NCBI GenBank assembly: GCA_964587655.1
Contig: CAZPMT010000066.1
Span: forward strand, 1-28,548
Length of the DNA: 28,548 nt
Source of the DNA: CAZPMT01 sp964587655
GTDB lineage: Bacteria > Hydrogenedentota > Hydrogenedentia > Hydrogenedentales > SLHB01
Direction: 5' to 3'
Position numbers and translations under genes: made by a program. The notes beneath the pieces were generated by a model, which saw only the letters and a list, made by a program, of their open reading frames with translations, searched no databases and was not told where the DNA came from. Positions 1-7,610 of this stretch are shown here, piece by piece (position 1 is the stretch's first letter; each line of letters starts with the position of its first letter).

Positions 1-1
1 A

Positions 2-166
2 TTGATCGAGACTAAAGAGTTCCACGACATGTTCGTGAGCGGCGTGCCGCTCGGACGCCACGCACAACCCAACGAGATGGTCGGCGCCGCCATCTACCTT
101 GCCTCGGACGCATCCAGCTACACAACCGGCGCCGTCCTCGCGTGCGACGGCGGCTATCTCATCTAA
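2..166 (+). CDS. SDR family oxidoreductase, C-terminal fragment
   Basis: This is the last 54 codons of a gene that begins before the window. The reading frame ends in ...DGGYLI and a TAA stop. The stretch PLGRHAQPNEMVGAAIYLAS followed by SSYTTGAVLACDGG is the classical C-terminal signature of short-chain dehydrogenases/reductases: the PLGR-x-x-xPxE motif, the YLASD-like helix, and the TG-x-x-x-x-x-DGG strand. These are NAD(P)-dependent cytosolic oxidoreductases acting on sugars, polyols or acyl substrates. The Rossmann nucleotide-binding part and the catalytic Ser/Tyr/Lys lie upstream and cannot be seen, so the substrate cannot be given. The family assignment is firm; the specific function is unknown. 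Confidence 0.88.
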   Translation: MIETKEFHDMFVSGVPLGRHAQPNEMVGAAIYLASDASSYTTGAVLACDGGYLI

Positions 167-282
167 CCCGTCGCTGTGTGTGCAAGCGCAGCCTCGCGTG
201 TCCGTATGTCCAAGATCATCTTGCGTCGTGCGGCGCTCGTTCCGTATTCTTCCCGGACGATCATGCAGCGGAGGGTTTCGTG

Positions 283-3200
283 ATGTTGTTTCAATGCTTT
301 GTCTTCTTGGGGTTGGTGTTGTTGCTGAGCCACGTGCGCGCGCGGTCCGCGTTTGCTTCCGAGGAGGCAAGGGGTTGCAACCCCTTGTCCGCGGTTTCCG
401 CAAACGACTGGGAGAATCCTCAGTTGCTGCACCGGAACCGGGAGCCGGAGCACGCGACGCTCGTGCCTTTCCCGGATGCCGAGTCGGCACGGACGAAATC
501 CCGCGATGCTTCCCCGCTCGTCATGAGTCTGAACGGCGCGTGGCGGTTCAACTGCGTGATGCGCCCTGATGATGCACCGGCGGATTTCTACAAGAGCGGC
601 TATGACGTTTCGCAGTGGGACGAGATCCCCGTGCCAAGCAACTGGCAAATGCTCGGCTACGATCAGACCTTCTACATGAACGTCGCCAACATGTGCGCGC
701 CCGCGGAGCCGCCGCTCACGAACCACGAGTACAATCCGGTCGGCTCGTACCGGAGCACGTTCAGCCTCCCGGAGGCGTGGCGCGCCCGTATTGCGGACCG
801 ACATACGGGCGGAAAGCAGATCTTCCTGCATTTCGCGGGGGTTCAGTCGGCGTTCTATGTCTGGGTGAACGGCCACGAAGCCGGATACAGCCAGGGCAGC
901 ATGATGCCTTCCGAGTTCAACATCACTCGATTCCTCGTCGATGGCGAAAATACGATTTCCGTGCGCGTCTACCGCTGGTGCGACGGCAGCTACATCGAGG
1001 ATCAGGACATGTGGCGCCTGAGCGGCATTCACCGGGACGTATGTCTCTTCGCGACTGCCCCGCTGCACATGCGCGATTTCCGCGTGCGGACCGATCTGGA
1101 CGACGACTATCGCGACGCGATGCTCGACGTTGCCGTTGCGTTGAAAAACTACGCCGCGGGGCCGCTCGAAGGCCGGATTCAGGCCACGCTGTTTGACGCC
1201 GCTGGCGAGGCGACGATTTCGGAGTTGAAATCGGATCGCGTCGAAGTCGCGGCCAATTCCGAAGAAGTCATCCGATTGCGCGCGCCCGTATCGAATCCGC
1301 GCAAGTGGTCCGCGGAGGATCCGCATCTCTACACGCTGGTCTTGAGCCTGACGGACGGCGGCGGGAACGTCCTCGAAGCCGAAAGTTGCAGGGTCGGTTT
1401 CAGAAAGGTCGAGTTGAAGGACGACCGGTTGCACGTCAACGGCGTCCCGATCCTGATCAAGGGCGTGAACCGCCACGAGTTTGACCCGGACCACGGCAAG
1501 GCCGTCTCGGTCGAGAGCATGATCCGGGACATCGTGCTGATGAAGCGATTCAACATCAACGCGGTCCGCACGTCGCACTACACGAATGACCCGCGCTGGC
1601 TCGATCTGTGCGACGAGTACGGCCTCTATCTCTTCGACGAGGCCGACCTCGAGTCCCACCGGTATTGGGATCGCTTCACGAAAGACCCGGTATGGCGCGA
1701 GGCCTTCGTAGATCGCGCGCGGCGGATGGTCGAGCGCGACAAAAACCATCCGAGCGTGATTGTGTGGTCGCTCGGGAACGAGTCCGGCCACGGCGCGAAC
1801 CATGACGCCATGTCGGAATGGATCCGCCAACGCGATCCGACGCGTCTCATCCATTACCACCCGGCCGAGGATGCGCCGTGCGTGGACATGATTGCGCCGA
1901 TGTACCCCAGCGTGGCCGGCCTGATCAAGACCGCGCAGAAACCCGATGATCACCGCCCCGTCATCATGTGCGAGTACGCGCACTCGATGGGCAACAGCAC
2001 CGGGAACCTCATGGAGTACTGGGAAGCGGTTGCGGCCAACAAGCGCCTGCAGGGCAGGTTTATCTGGGACTGGGCCGACCAGAGTTTCCGGCGGAAGACC
2101 ATCACAACGACTCCCGATGCAGCCGTCCCGGATCGCTATGCGGTGGTCGTGGGCAAGATCGCGGAAGGACGCAACGGGAAAGGACTTTCGGACGGGTACG
2201 CGGCCGTCATGCCGGCGGAGGAGCTTGACGTCACGGGCGACAGGCTGACCCTCGAAGCATGGGTGCGTCCGGCGCCGAGTCAATACGCGAACCCGTTCAT
2301 CACCAAGAGCGACATGCAATACTTCTTGCGTCAGAACGAAGACAAGGCCATCGAGTTCGGCATCTTCGACCATGGTTACGTTATCGCGCGCGCCGAGATG
2401 CCGCCGGACTGGTTCGAGGCGTGGCACCACGTGGCCGGCGTGTACAACGGGAAGAAAGTCTCGCTCTTCATCGACGGCAAGCTTGCGGCGGCCGTCAAGC
2501 ACGGGGGAACCATCGACCACGCCTCCTATGCCGCGTTTGTGGGACGCGACCCGCACGTGCGTGCCACATTGAGAGGCGCGATCAACTCGGCCCGCATCTA
2601 TGCGCGCGCCCTCTCGCGGAAAGAGATACGGGAAAACGCGGGATCTCCTGAAGCGCCTCGAGTGTTCAAGGGCGCGGTGCTTGCCCTGGACTTCAATGCG
2701 TTCGAGGAACGTCCCTTCGAGTGGTTTGCCTACGGCGGCGACTTCGGCGAGATGCCCACGGACGGCATATTTTGCTGCAACGGTCTCGTCGCGTCGAACC
2801 GCACGCCCCACCCCGCGCTGTGGGAGTACAAGAAAATCCTCGAACCCGTGAACGTCACCCTCGACGACCCGGCAAAAGGTTTGATCATCATCGAAAACAG
2901 AAACTGCTTTGTTCCACTGAGTCACTTGGCTGGGACGTGGGAACTTCGGGCCGACGATAGGATCATCGAGCAAGGTCCACTGCCCGAGCTCGATCTTGCG
3001 CCCAGGTCGAAGACCTCCGTGACCGTCCCATTCAAACGCTTCGATCCCGAACCCGGAGTTGCGTACTGGTTGACGGTGCACTTTGCCCTCGCCGCCGACA
3101 CGCTGTGGGCGCCCAAGGGCCACGTCGTCGCCTGGGAGCAATTCATGCTCCCGTTTCAGAAGCCCGCCGAACCGCTCTCTCTCGATGCGATGCCCGAACT

Positions 3201-4110
3201 GAGCATGTCCACGACACGCGACGGCATTGTCGTGAAAGGCAAGCGGTTCCGCATTGCCTTCGACAAGAAACCGGGCGCAATACGGTCCTGGAAATACGGG
3301 CGGACGGAACTGATCGAGCGCGGGCCGGTCCTCAATCTGTGGCGCGCGCCGACGGACAACGACACGCTCTCTGGCGCCGCAGGGGAATGGCGCACGTCGG
3401 GCGTCCATGCGCTGCAACGGGAACCGGCGCGGTTTGAAGCAACCCAGGTGAACTCGCGCGAAGTACAGGTCATAATCGGCATCCTCGTGCGGGCGATCAA
3501 GGGCCCCGCATGCTTCGAAGCCACCTACACCTATTCGATCTACGGGTCTGGCGATGTGTTGCTCGAAACGAGCTTCAAGCCCATGAAGGGATTGACGACC
3601 GTTCCGCGCATCGGACTGCAAATGCGCGTGCCGGGCGCCTTCGACCGAATGCGATGGTACGGGCGGGGACCGCAAGAAACCTATCCGGATCGGAAGCTGG
3701 GCGCATCCATCGGCGTGTACGACGAGCGAATCCGCCCGGAAAATATGCCATACGTAATGCCGCAGGAGTATGGCAACAAGACCGGCGTCCGCTGGGCCGC
3801 CCTGGCCAATGCGGAAGGCAGAGGCCTGCTCGTTATGGCCCCGTCCCCCTTCCAGGTCAGCGCGCATCCCTTCAGCACACGCAAGCTCGAGGAGGCGCAA
3901 CACACGTTCACGCTGCAACCCGATCCCTACATAACGCTCAACTGCGATTTCGAGGTCTGCGGCCTCGGCAACGGCAGTTGCGGTCCCGGCACGCTGCCGG
4001 AATACCAGTTACAGCCCAAGGAGGCGTCGTACGTGCTTCGCCTTCGTCCGTTGTCCGAGGACTTGCCGGCAATGGACCTGTACAGACAGGCGTTGCCGGA
4101 AATGAAATAG
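283..4110 (+). CDS. Secreted GH2 beta-galactosidase (LacZ type) with inserted LamG-like domain
   Basis: This predicts a 1275-residue glycoside hydrolase family 2 enzyme that would hydrolyse beta-galactosides outside the cytoplasm. The ATG at 283 follows GGAGGG at 270-275 with 7 bases spacing; the open frame extends upstream to 142 but overlaps the SDR gene. Residues 1-24 form a signal peptide (hydrophobic VFLGLVLLL core). Then come the sugar-binding jelly roll (FYVWVNG, GYSQGS), the immunoglobulin-like domain and the TIM barrel. The acid/base is E500 in WSLGNESGHG and the nucleophile is E564 in IMCEYAHSMGN. Residues about 615-805 are a concanavalin/LamG-like jelly roll (LTLEAWVRP, WHHVAGVYNG, VSLFIDGKL) inserted between DWADQSF and WFAYGGDFGE, which are adjacent in E. 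coli LacZ. The C-terminal small-chain domain carries RWYGRGPQETYPDRK. The family is secure. Two palindromic repeats lie inside the gene (368-387 and 783-811). Confidence 0.93.
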   Translation: MLFQCFVFLGLVLLLSHVRARSAFASEEARGCNPLSAVSANDWENPQLLHRNREPEHATLVPFPDAESARTKSRDASPLVMSLNGAWRFNCVMRPDDAPADFYKSGYDVSQWDEIPVPSNWQMLGYDQTFYMNVANMCAPAEPPLTNHEYNPVGSYRSTFSLPEAWRARIADRHTGGKQIFLHFAGVQSAFYVWVNGHEAGYSQGSMMPSEFNITRFLVDGENTISVRVYRWCDGSYIEDQDMWRLSGIHRDVCLFATAPLHMRDFRVRTDLDDDYRDAMLDVAVALKNYAAGPLEGRIQATLFDAAGEATISELKSDRVEVAANSEEVIRLRAPVSNPRKWSAEDPHLYTLVLSLTDGGGNVLEAESCRVGFRKVELKDDRLHVNGVPILIKGVNRHEFDPDHGKAVSVESMIRDIVLMKRFNINAVRTSHYTNDPRWLDLCDEYGLYLFDEADLESHRYWDRFTKDPVWREAFVDRARRMVERDKNHPSVIVWSLGNESGHGANHDAMSEWIRQRDPTRLIHYHPAEDAPCVDMIAPMYPSVAGLIKTAQKPDDHRPVIMCEYAHSMGNSTGNLMEYWEAVAANKRLQGRFIWDWADQSFRRKTITTTPDAAVPDRYAVVVGKIAEGRNGKGLSDGYAAVMPAEELDVTGDRLTLEAWVRPAPSQYANPFITKSDMQYFLRQNEDKAIEFGIFDHGYVIARAEMPPDWFEAWHHVAGVYNGKKVSLFIDGKLAAAVKHGGTIDHASYAAFVGRDPHVRATLRGAINSARIYARALSRKEIRENAGSPEAPRVFKGAVLALDFNAFEERPFEWFAYGGDFGEMPTDGIFCCNGLVASNRTPHPALWEYKKILEPVNVTLDDPAKGLIIIENRNCFVPLSHLAGTWELRADDRIIEQGPLPELDLAPRSKTSVTVPFKRFDPEPGVAYWLTVHFALAADTLWAPKGHVVAWEQFMLPFQKPAEPLSLDAMPELSMSTTRDGIVVKGKRFRIAFDKKPGAIRSWKYGRTELIERGPVLNLWRAPTDNDTLSGAAGEWRTSGVHALQREPARFEATQVNSREVQVIIGILVRAIKGPACFEATYTYSIYGSGDVLLETSFKPMKGLTTVPRIGLQMRVPGAFDRMRWYGRGPQETYPDRKLGASIGVYDERIRPENMPYVMPQEYGNKTGVRWAALANAEGRGLLVMAPSPFQVSAHPFSTRKLEEAQHTFTLQPDPYITLNCDFEVCGLGNGSCGPGTLPEYQLQPKEASYVLRLRPLSEDLPAMDLYRQALPEMK
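368..387. repeat. Palindromic element family B, copy 1 (inside beta-galactosidase)
   Basis: A perfect 20-bp palindrome with arms CAAGGGGTTG and CAACCCCTTG. It encodes RGCNPLS just after the predicted signal peptide of the beta-galactosidase. A near-identical palindrome encodes RGCDPLS near the start of pstB (910-933 on the 25 kb scale). Confidence 0.8.
783..811. repeat. Palindromic element family C, copy 1 (inside beta-galactosidase)
   Basis: Arms CGCCCGTAT (783-791) and ATACGGGCG (803-811) enclose an 11-base centre. The element encodes part of ARIADRHTGG between EAWR and KQIFLHF. LacZ-type enzymes normally go straight from the EAW-like turn to the FLHF strand. The reverse complement of 27495-27523 matches at 28 of 29 bases. 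Confidence 0.82.
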
Positions 4111-4160
4111 CGGGCGCGGGATAAAGGCCGCGCGACGACAAGCCGGGCGTCTGAAGCCGT

Positions 4161-4187
4161 GTTGGAGCCGCGTTTTTCTGCTCCAAC
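4161..4187. other. Inverted repeat after the beta-galactosidase gene
   Basis: GTTGGAGC (4161-4168) pairs with GCTCCAAC (4180-4187) across an 11-base loop that contains five Ts. No T run follows the stem, so it is not a canonical intrinsic terminator, although its position between a stop codon and the next promoter would suit transcription termination. Confidence 0.45.
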
Positions 4188-4190
4188 TCA

Positions 4191-4220
4191 TTGACAGATT
4201 TTCGCGTTGGTTGATATAAT
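4191..4220 (+). promoter_or_regulatory. Sigma-70 promoter of rpoN
   Basis: TTGACA (4191-4196), an 18-base spacer, then TATAAT (4215-4220): both hexamers match the housekeeping consensus exactly. It ends 35 bases before the rpoN start, giving a leader of roughly 30 bases. Confidence 0.85.
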
Positions 4221-4255
4221 CAATACGATTCCTGAAATGAGGTCGTATCCAGATT

Positions 4256-5683
4256 ATGATGGGCATGGAACATCGCATCGTTCAGACGCAGACGCAGCGC
4301 CTGATGCTTACCCAAAAGATGCAGCAGGCGATTCAGATCCTGCAGCTCTCGTGTATGGAGCTCGAGCAATATGTCCAGCAAGAACTCGAGACGAACCCCG
4401 TCCTCGAACAGGCTCAGGAGAAACCGCCCCTGAATCTGGAGCCTCCCGCCACCGCTCCCGCGGCCGAGAAGGATGAGTTTGAAGAGAGCTTCGACCTCGA
4501 CGCCTACGCCAGCAATTGGGAGTACAACCCACGCCATCGCGAAGGGCAGGATCTCAGCCGCAATCCGGAAGCCGACGGACGCCGGCAGTATTACCAGGAC
4601 TCCATTACCCGTGAGGAATCGCTGGCTTCGCGCCTCCTCACGCAGTTGCGTCTCGCTACAACGGACGAGAAGATCTACACGATCGGCGAAGCGATTATCG
4701 GCGATATCGACGAGCGCGGCTTTTTCACGGGTTCGTTGGAGGAGGTCGCCGCGCATTTCGGGTTCCCCGTCGAGGAGGTGGAGCGCGTCCTTTACCTCAT
4801 CCAGCGTTTCGAGCCGACGGGCGTGGGCGCACGCGACGTGGTCGAGTGCCTCTTGTTGCAGATCGACCTCGAGTTTCCCGATGAAGAGCAGCTCCGCACT
4901 CTTATCGAGAATCACCTCCTCGATCTCGAGCGCCGCCAGATCCCCAAGATCGCCAAGACGATGAACATTACGCCCGAGCGAGTCGAAGATCTCAAGAACA
5001 TGATAGCGACGCTCAACCCGTGGCCCGGCTACGAATACGCCTCGACGCCGCCGCAATACGTCATCCCCGACGTCATTGTCGAGAAGATCGACGATAAACA
5101 CGTCGTCTATCTCAGCGACGAGCGCGTGCCCGAACTGCGGATCAGCTCGCATTACCGGGATCTGGTCCGGAACGGCAAGATGGAACGCAAGGACAAGCAA
5201 TACCTGCGCGAGAAGGTCGAATCGGCGAAGTGGCTCATCCGCAATATCGAGCAACGACAACAGACCATTCTCCGCATCGCCACCGCCATAGTTGAAGTCC
5301 AGGGGGAGTTCCTCGACAGAGGCGTCGAGTTCATCAAGCCCCTAACCCTCCAGGAGATCGCCGACAAGGTCGGCGTCCACGAGGCCACCGTCAGCCGCAC
5401 CACCCGCGGCAAGTACATGCAAACCCCGCAAGGCCTTTTCGAACTGAAATACTTCTTCTCCCCCGGCCTGCGTCACGACTCAGGAGAGGCGCAGTCCTCA
5501 AAGAGCGTGCAGTCTCTCATCAAGAAGACCGTCGACGAGGAAGACAAGAGCAAACCGCTCAGCGATCAGAAAATCGCCGACCTCCTCAAGAAGCAGGGCC
5601 TCACCATTGCCCGCCGCACCGTCACGAAATACCGCGAAGCACTCGGTATCCTTTCCACCTCACTCCGCAAGGCCTACGATTGA
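4256..5683 (+). CDS. rpoN: RNA polymerase sigma-54 factor
   Basis: The 475-residue product directs RNA polymerase to -24/-12 promoters that need AAA+ activators. Region I is glutamine/leucine-rich at residues about 5-50 (QTQTQRLMLTQKMQQAIQIL, then ELEQYVQQELETNP). An acidic linker follows, then the core-binding domain (about 115-300; DERGFFTG, RFEPTGVGARD), the helix-turn-helix (LQEIADKVGVHEATVSRTTRGKY runs over about 360-385), and the RpoN box ARRTVTKYRE at residues 452-461. All hallmark regions are present and the length is normal for the family. The start could be the first or second of two consecutive ATGs (4256, 4259); a GAGGT lies 12-16 bases upstream. It has its own consensus sigma-70 promoter and is not visibly in an operon with its neighbours. 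No enhancer-binding protein is encoded here. Confidence 0.96.
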   Translation: MMGMEHRIVQTQTQRLMLTQKMQQAIQILQLSCMELEQYVQQELETNPVLEQAQEKPPLNLEPPATAPAAEKDEFEESFDLDAYASNWEYNPRHREGQDLSRNPEADGRRQYYQDSITREESLASRLLTQLRLATTDEKIYTIGEAIIGDIDERGFFTGSLEEVAAHFGFPVEEVERVLYLIQRFEPTGVGARDVVECLLLQIDLEFPDEEQLRTLIENHLLDLERRQIPKIAKTMNITPERVEDLKNMIATLNPWPGYEYASTPPQYVIPDVIVEKIDDKHVVYLSDERVPELRISSHYRDLVRNGKMERKDKQYLREKVESAKWLIRNIEQRQQTILRIATAIVEVQGEFLDRGVEFIKPLTLQEIADKVGVHEATVSRTTRGKYMQTPQGLFELKYFFSPGLRHDSGEAQSSKSVQSLIKKTVDEEDKSKPLSDQKIADLLKKQGLTIARRTVTKYREALGILSTSLRKAYD

Positions 5684-5684
5684 G

Positions 5685-5726
5685 AAGGTTGAAGGCTGAA
5701 GGCTGTAGGCTGTAGGCTGTAGCCTA
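5685..5726. repeat. Heptamer tandem array ((A/T)AGGCTG), copy 1
   Basis: Six consecutive 7-base units follow the rpoN stop at a distance of one base: AAGGTTG, AAGGCTG twice, TAGGCTG twice, then TAGCCTA. The last two units form a small hairpin (TAGGCT/AGCCTA). The same unit recurs at 20401-20469 and 27366-27379. Confidence 0.85.
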
Positions 5727-5740
5727 AAGGAGTATCCCTC

Positions 5741-6688
5741 ATGCGGGCGGTTGTCTTCGACGGCGAGGTTAAGGTCACGGAGATCCCCATGCCGCGCCCC
5801 GCCGACGGCGAGGCGCTGGTGCGTGTCCTCACCGCGGGCGTCTGCAAGACCGACCTCGAGCTCACCAAGGGCTACATGAGTTTCCAAGGTGTTCCGGGAC
5901 ACGAGTTCGTGGGAATGGTCGAGCAGTGCTCGAACCCGCACTTGCAGGGCAAGCGCGTGGTGGGCGAGATTAACTGCGTCTGTCACCGTTGCCGGTTCTG
6001 CCGTCTCGAGATGCCGCATCACTGCCTGAACCGGACCGTGCTCGGCGTTCAGAACCGGCAGGGGGCCTTCGCGGAATTCGTGACGCTGCCCGAAGAGAAC
6101 CTCCACCTCGTGCCCAACTCGATTCGCGACGACGTGGCCGTCTTCACGGAACCGCTGGCCGCCGCGTTCCGAATTCCTGAACAGGTAACGGTAAACGCCG
6201 ATGACAGCGTCGTCGTTCTCGGCGACGGAAAACTCGGACAACTCTGCGCGCAGGTGCTCTGGCTCTACTCGAAGCGGTTGGTGTGCGTCGGGAAACATCC
6301 GTGGAAGCTCGATCTGCTGAACAATCTGCACATCAACACGGTCCGGCAGGACGACCCCGTCGAACGCGGCGCCGACATCGTCGTCGAGGCCACGGGCTCC
6401 TACGAGGGCCTCATGCGCGCACTCGAACTCGCGCGCCCGGAAGGAACGATCATACTGAAGACGACCTCGGCCCACCCGACCGCGCTCGAGTTGTCCGCAC
6501 CGGTCATCAATGAGATCAAGATCATCGGTTCGCGATGCGGACCCTTCCGCCCGGCGCTCGAGGCCCTGGCCATGGGCAACGTGGAAGTGCGCCCGATGAT
6601 CTCGGAAACCTACGAACTGCGCGACGCGCCGCTTGCGCTTCAGCGGGCCGCTTCGCCGGAAGTCATGAAGGTGCTGCTGCACATTTGA
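5741..6688 (+). CDS. Zinc-type medium-chain alcohol dehydrogenase-like protein
   Basis: A 315-residue medium-chain dehydrogenase/reductase. The start is well supported: AAAGGAG ends 8 bases before the ATG. The GroES-like N-terminal domain shows C35 and H54-E55 (GHEFVG), the expected catalytic-zinc region. The cysteine cluster C81, C84, C87, C95 matches the structural-zinc lobe. The Rossmann domain has VVLGDGKLGQLCAQ. The enzyme would oxidise an alcohol or polyol with NAD(P) in the cytosol; the substrate cannot be deduced. It is shorter than the usual 340-350 residues, mostly in the C-terminal half. It is followed 40 bases later by a sugar isomerase/epimerase-like gene, so a sugar or polyol pathway is plausible. 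Confidence 0.85.
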   Translation: MRAVVFDGEVKVTEIPMPRPADGEALVRVLTAGVCKTDLELTKGYMSFQGVPGHEFVGMVEQCSNPHLQGKRVVGEINCVCHRCRFCRLEMPHHCLNRTVLGVQNRQGAFAEFVTLPEENLHLVPNSIRDDVAVFTEPLAAAFRIPEQVTVNADDSVVVLGDGKLGQLCAQVLWLYSKRLVCVGKHPWKLDLLNNLHINTVRQDDPVERGADIVVEATGSYEGLMRALELARPEGTIILKTTSAHPTALELSAPVINEIKIIGSRCGPFRPALEALAMGNVEVRPMISETYELRDAPLALQRAASPEVMKVLLHI

Positions 6689-6728
6689 GCCGCGCGGCCC
6701 GATGCGCCGGCAAGGAAAGGAATCGACA

Positions 6729-7559
6729 ATGAAGGTTGGAATGCTGACCGCTCCGTTCGGAGGAGAGAAGTTCGAAGTGGTGATGGATTTCGCGGAGCAA
6801 ACTTCGATACCGTGCCTCGAAGTCGTCGCCCATCCGGGCAGCAAACACATCGATCCGGCGAGGCTGACCTCGGCCCAAGCCGGGAAAATCAAGGAGGCGC
6901 TGGCCGAACGCAGCCTCGAGATCAGCAGTCTCGCGTACTACGCCAACACGTGCGACCCGAAAAACTTCAAGGCCGTACAAGAGCACGCGAAAAAGATGAT
7001 CGATGCGGCCGTCATGCTTGGCGTGCCCACCGTGTGCATGATAGCTGGCATGCCGATCGAAGGGATGTCGAAGATCGAGACTATCCGCAAGGTGTTGCCT
7101 AAGGTGTGGAGACCCATTCTGTCGCATGCGGCGAGGAAGAAAGTCCGCGTCGCCGTCGAGAACTACTTCGCAACCTGCCTGCAGGGCATCGACACCTTCG
7201 AGTGCCTGTTCGAGACCATCACGGACGATCATTTCGGACTCAACTACGACCCCTCGCACCTCTATCACCAGGAATGCGATCATCTGCTGCCCGTATCCAT
7301 GTTCGGAAAGAGGATCTTCCACACGCACGCGAAGGATACGCTCGTGGACCGCGCGTTGCGCGCGCGCGTCGGCATTTATGCCGGCGGCTGGTGGCGATAC
7401 GTCATCCCCGGATTCGGCAACATCAACTGGGGCGAATACGTCAGCCACCTCCGCATGAACGGCTACGACGGCGTCCTCAGTCTCGAGCACGAAGATGGTT
7501 CCCAGCCCCGCGAAGAAGGCTTCATGCGGGGCGCGTGGTACCTCGAACAGTTCTGTTAA
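6729..7559 (+). CDS. Sugar phosphate isomerase/epimerase-like TIM barrel protein
   Basis: The 276-residue protein belongs to the AP-endonuclease-2-like TIM barrel superfamily, which includes xylose isomerase-like epimerases and IolE/IolI-type proteins. The start at 6729 has AAGGAAAGG 8 bases upstream; an in-frame ATG at 6702 lacks this. Visible strand-end motifs typical of the fold are VAVENY (glutamate ligand), FGLNYDPSHL (aspartate/histidine ligands), FHTHAKDT, and LSLEHEDG near the C terminus, consistent with a divalent-metal site of Glu, Asp/His, His and Glu. The enzyme would interconvert keto- and aldo-sugars or act on inositol-type compounds in the cytosol. It probably forms a transcription unit with the dehydrogenase before it. 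The exact substrate is unknown. Confidence 0.87.
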   Translation: MKVGMLTAPFGGEKFEVVMDFAEQTSIPCLEVVAHPGSKHIDPARLTSAQAGKIKEALAERSLEISSLAYYANTCDPKNFKAVQEHAKKMIDAAVMLGVPTVCMIAGMPIEGMSKIETIRKVLPKVWRPILSHAARKKVRVAVENYFATCLQGIDTFECLFETITDDHFGLNYDPSHLYHQECDHLLPVSMFGKRIFHTHAKDTLVDRALRARVGIYAGGWWRYVIPGFGNINWGEYVSHLRMNGYDGVLSLEHEDGSQPREEGFMRGAWYLEQFC

Positions 7560-7610
7560 CAATCCGCCGCGCGAAGGCTGCCGGGCGGCAAATTGGATCG
7601 TACACACGCG

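Noticed and set aside
163..3918. Very long minus-strand open frame (1251 codons) antisense to the beta-galactosidase
   Set aside because: It has no family motifs and mirrors the codon pattern of the plus-strand GH2 gene; long antisense frames are common in high-GC genes.
4161..4187. Intrinsic terminator after the beta-galactosidase
   Set aside because: The stem is good but the T run is in the loop and none follows the stem; it is recorded only as an inverted repeat.
4220..5260. Minus-strand open frame antisense to rpoN
   Set aside because: The plus strand carries intact sigma-54 motifs; the minus frame shows only low-complexity Leu/Arg/Asp runs.
5685..5726. Possible CRISPR array
   Set aside because: The units are 7 bases, directly adjacent, without spacers, and no cas gene is in the window.
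5660..6892. Minus-strand open frame over the dehydrogenase gene
   Set aside because: It is antisense to an intact dehydrogenase with motifs and a ribosome binding site, and includes the heptamer repeat as peptide.
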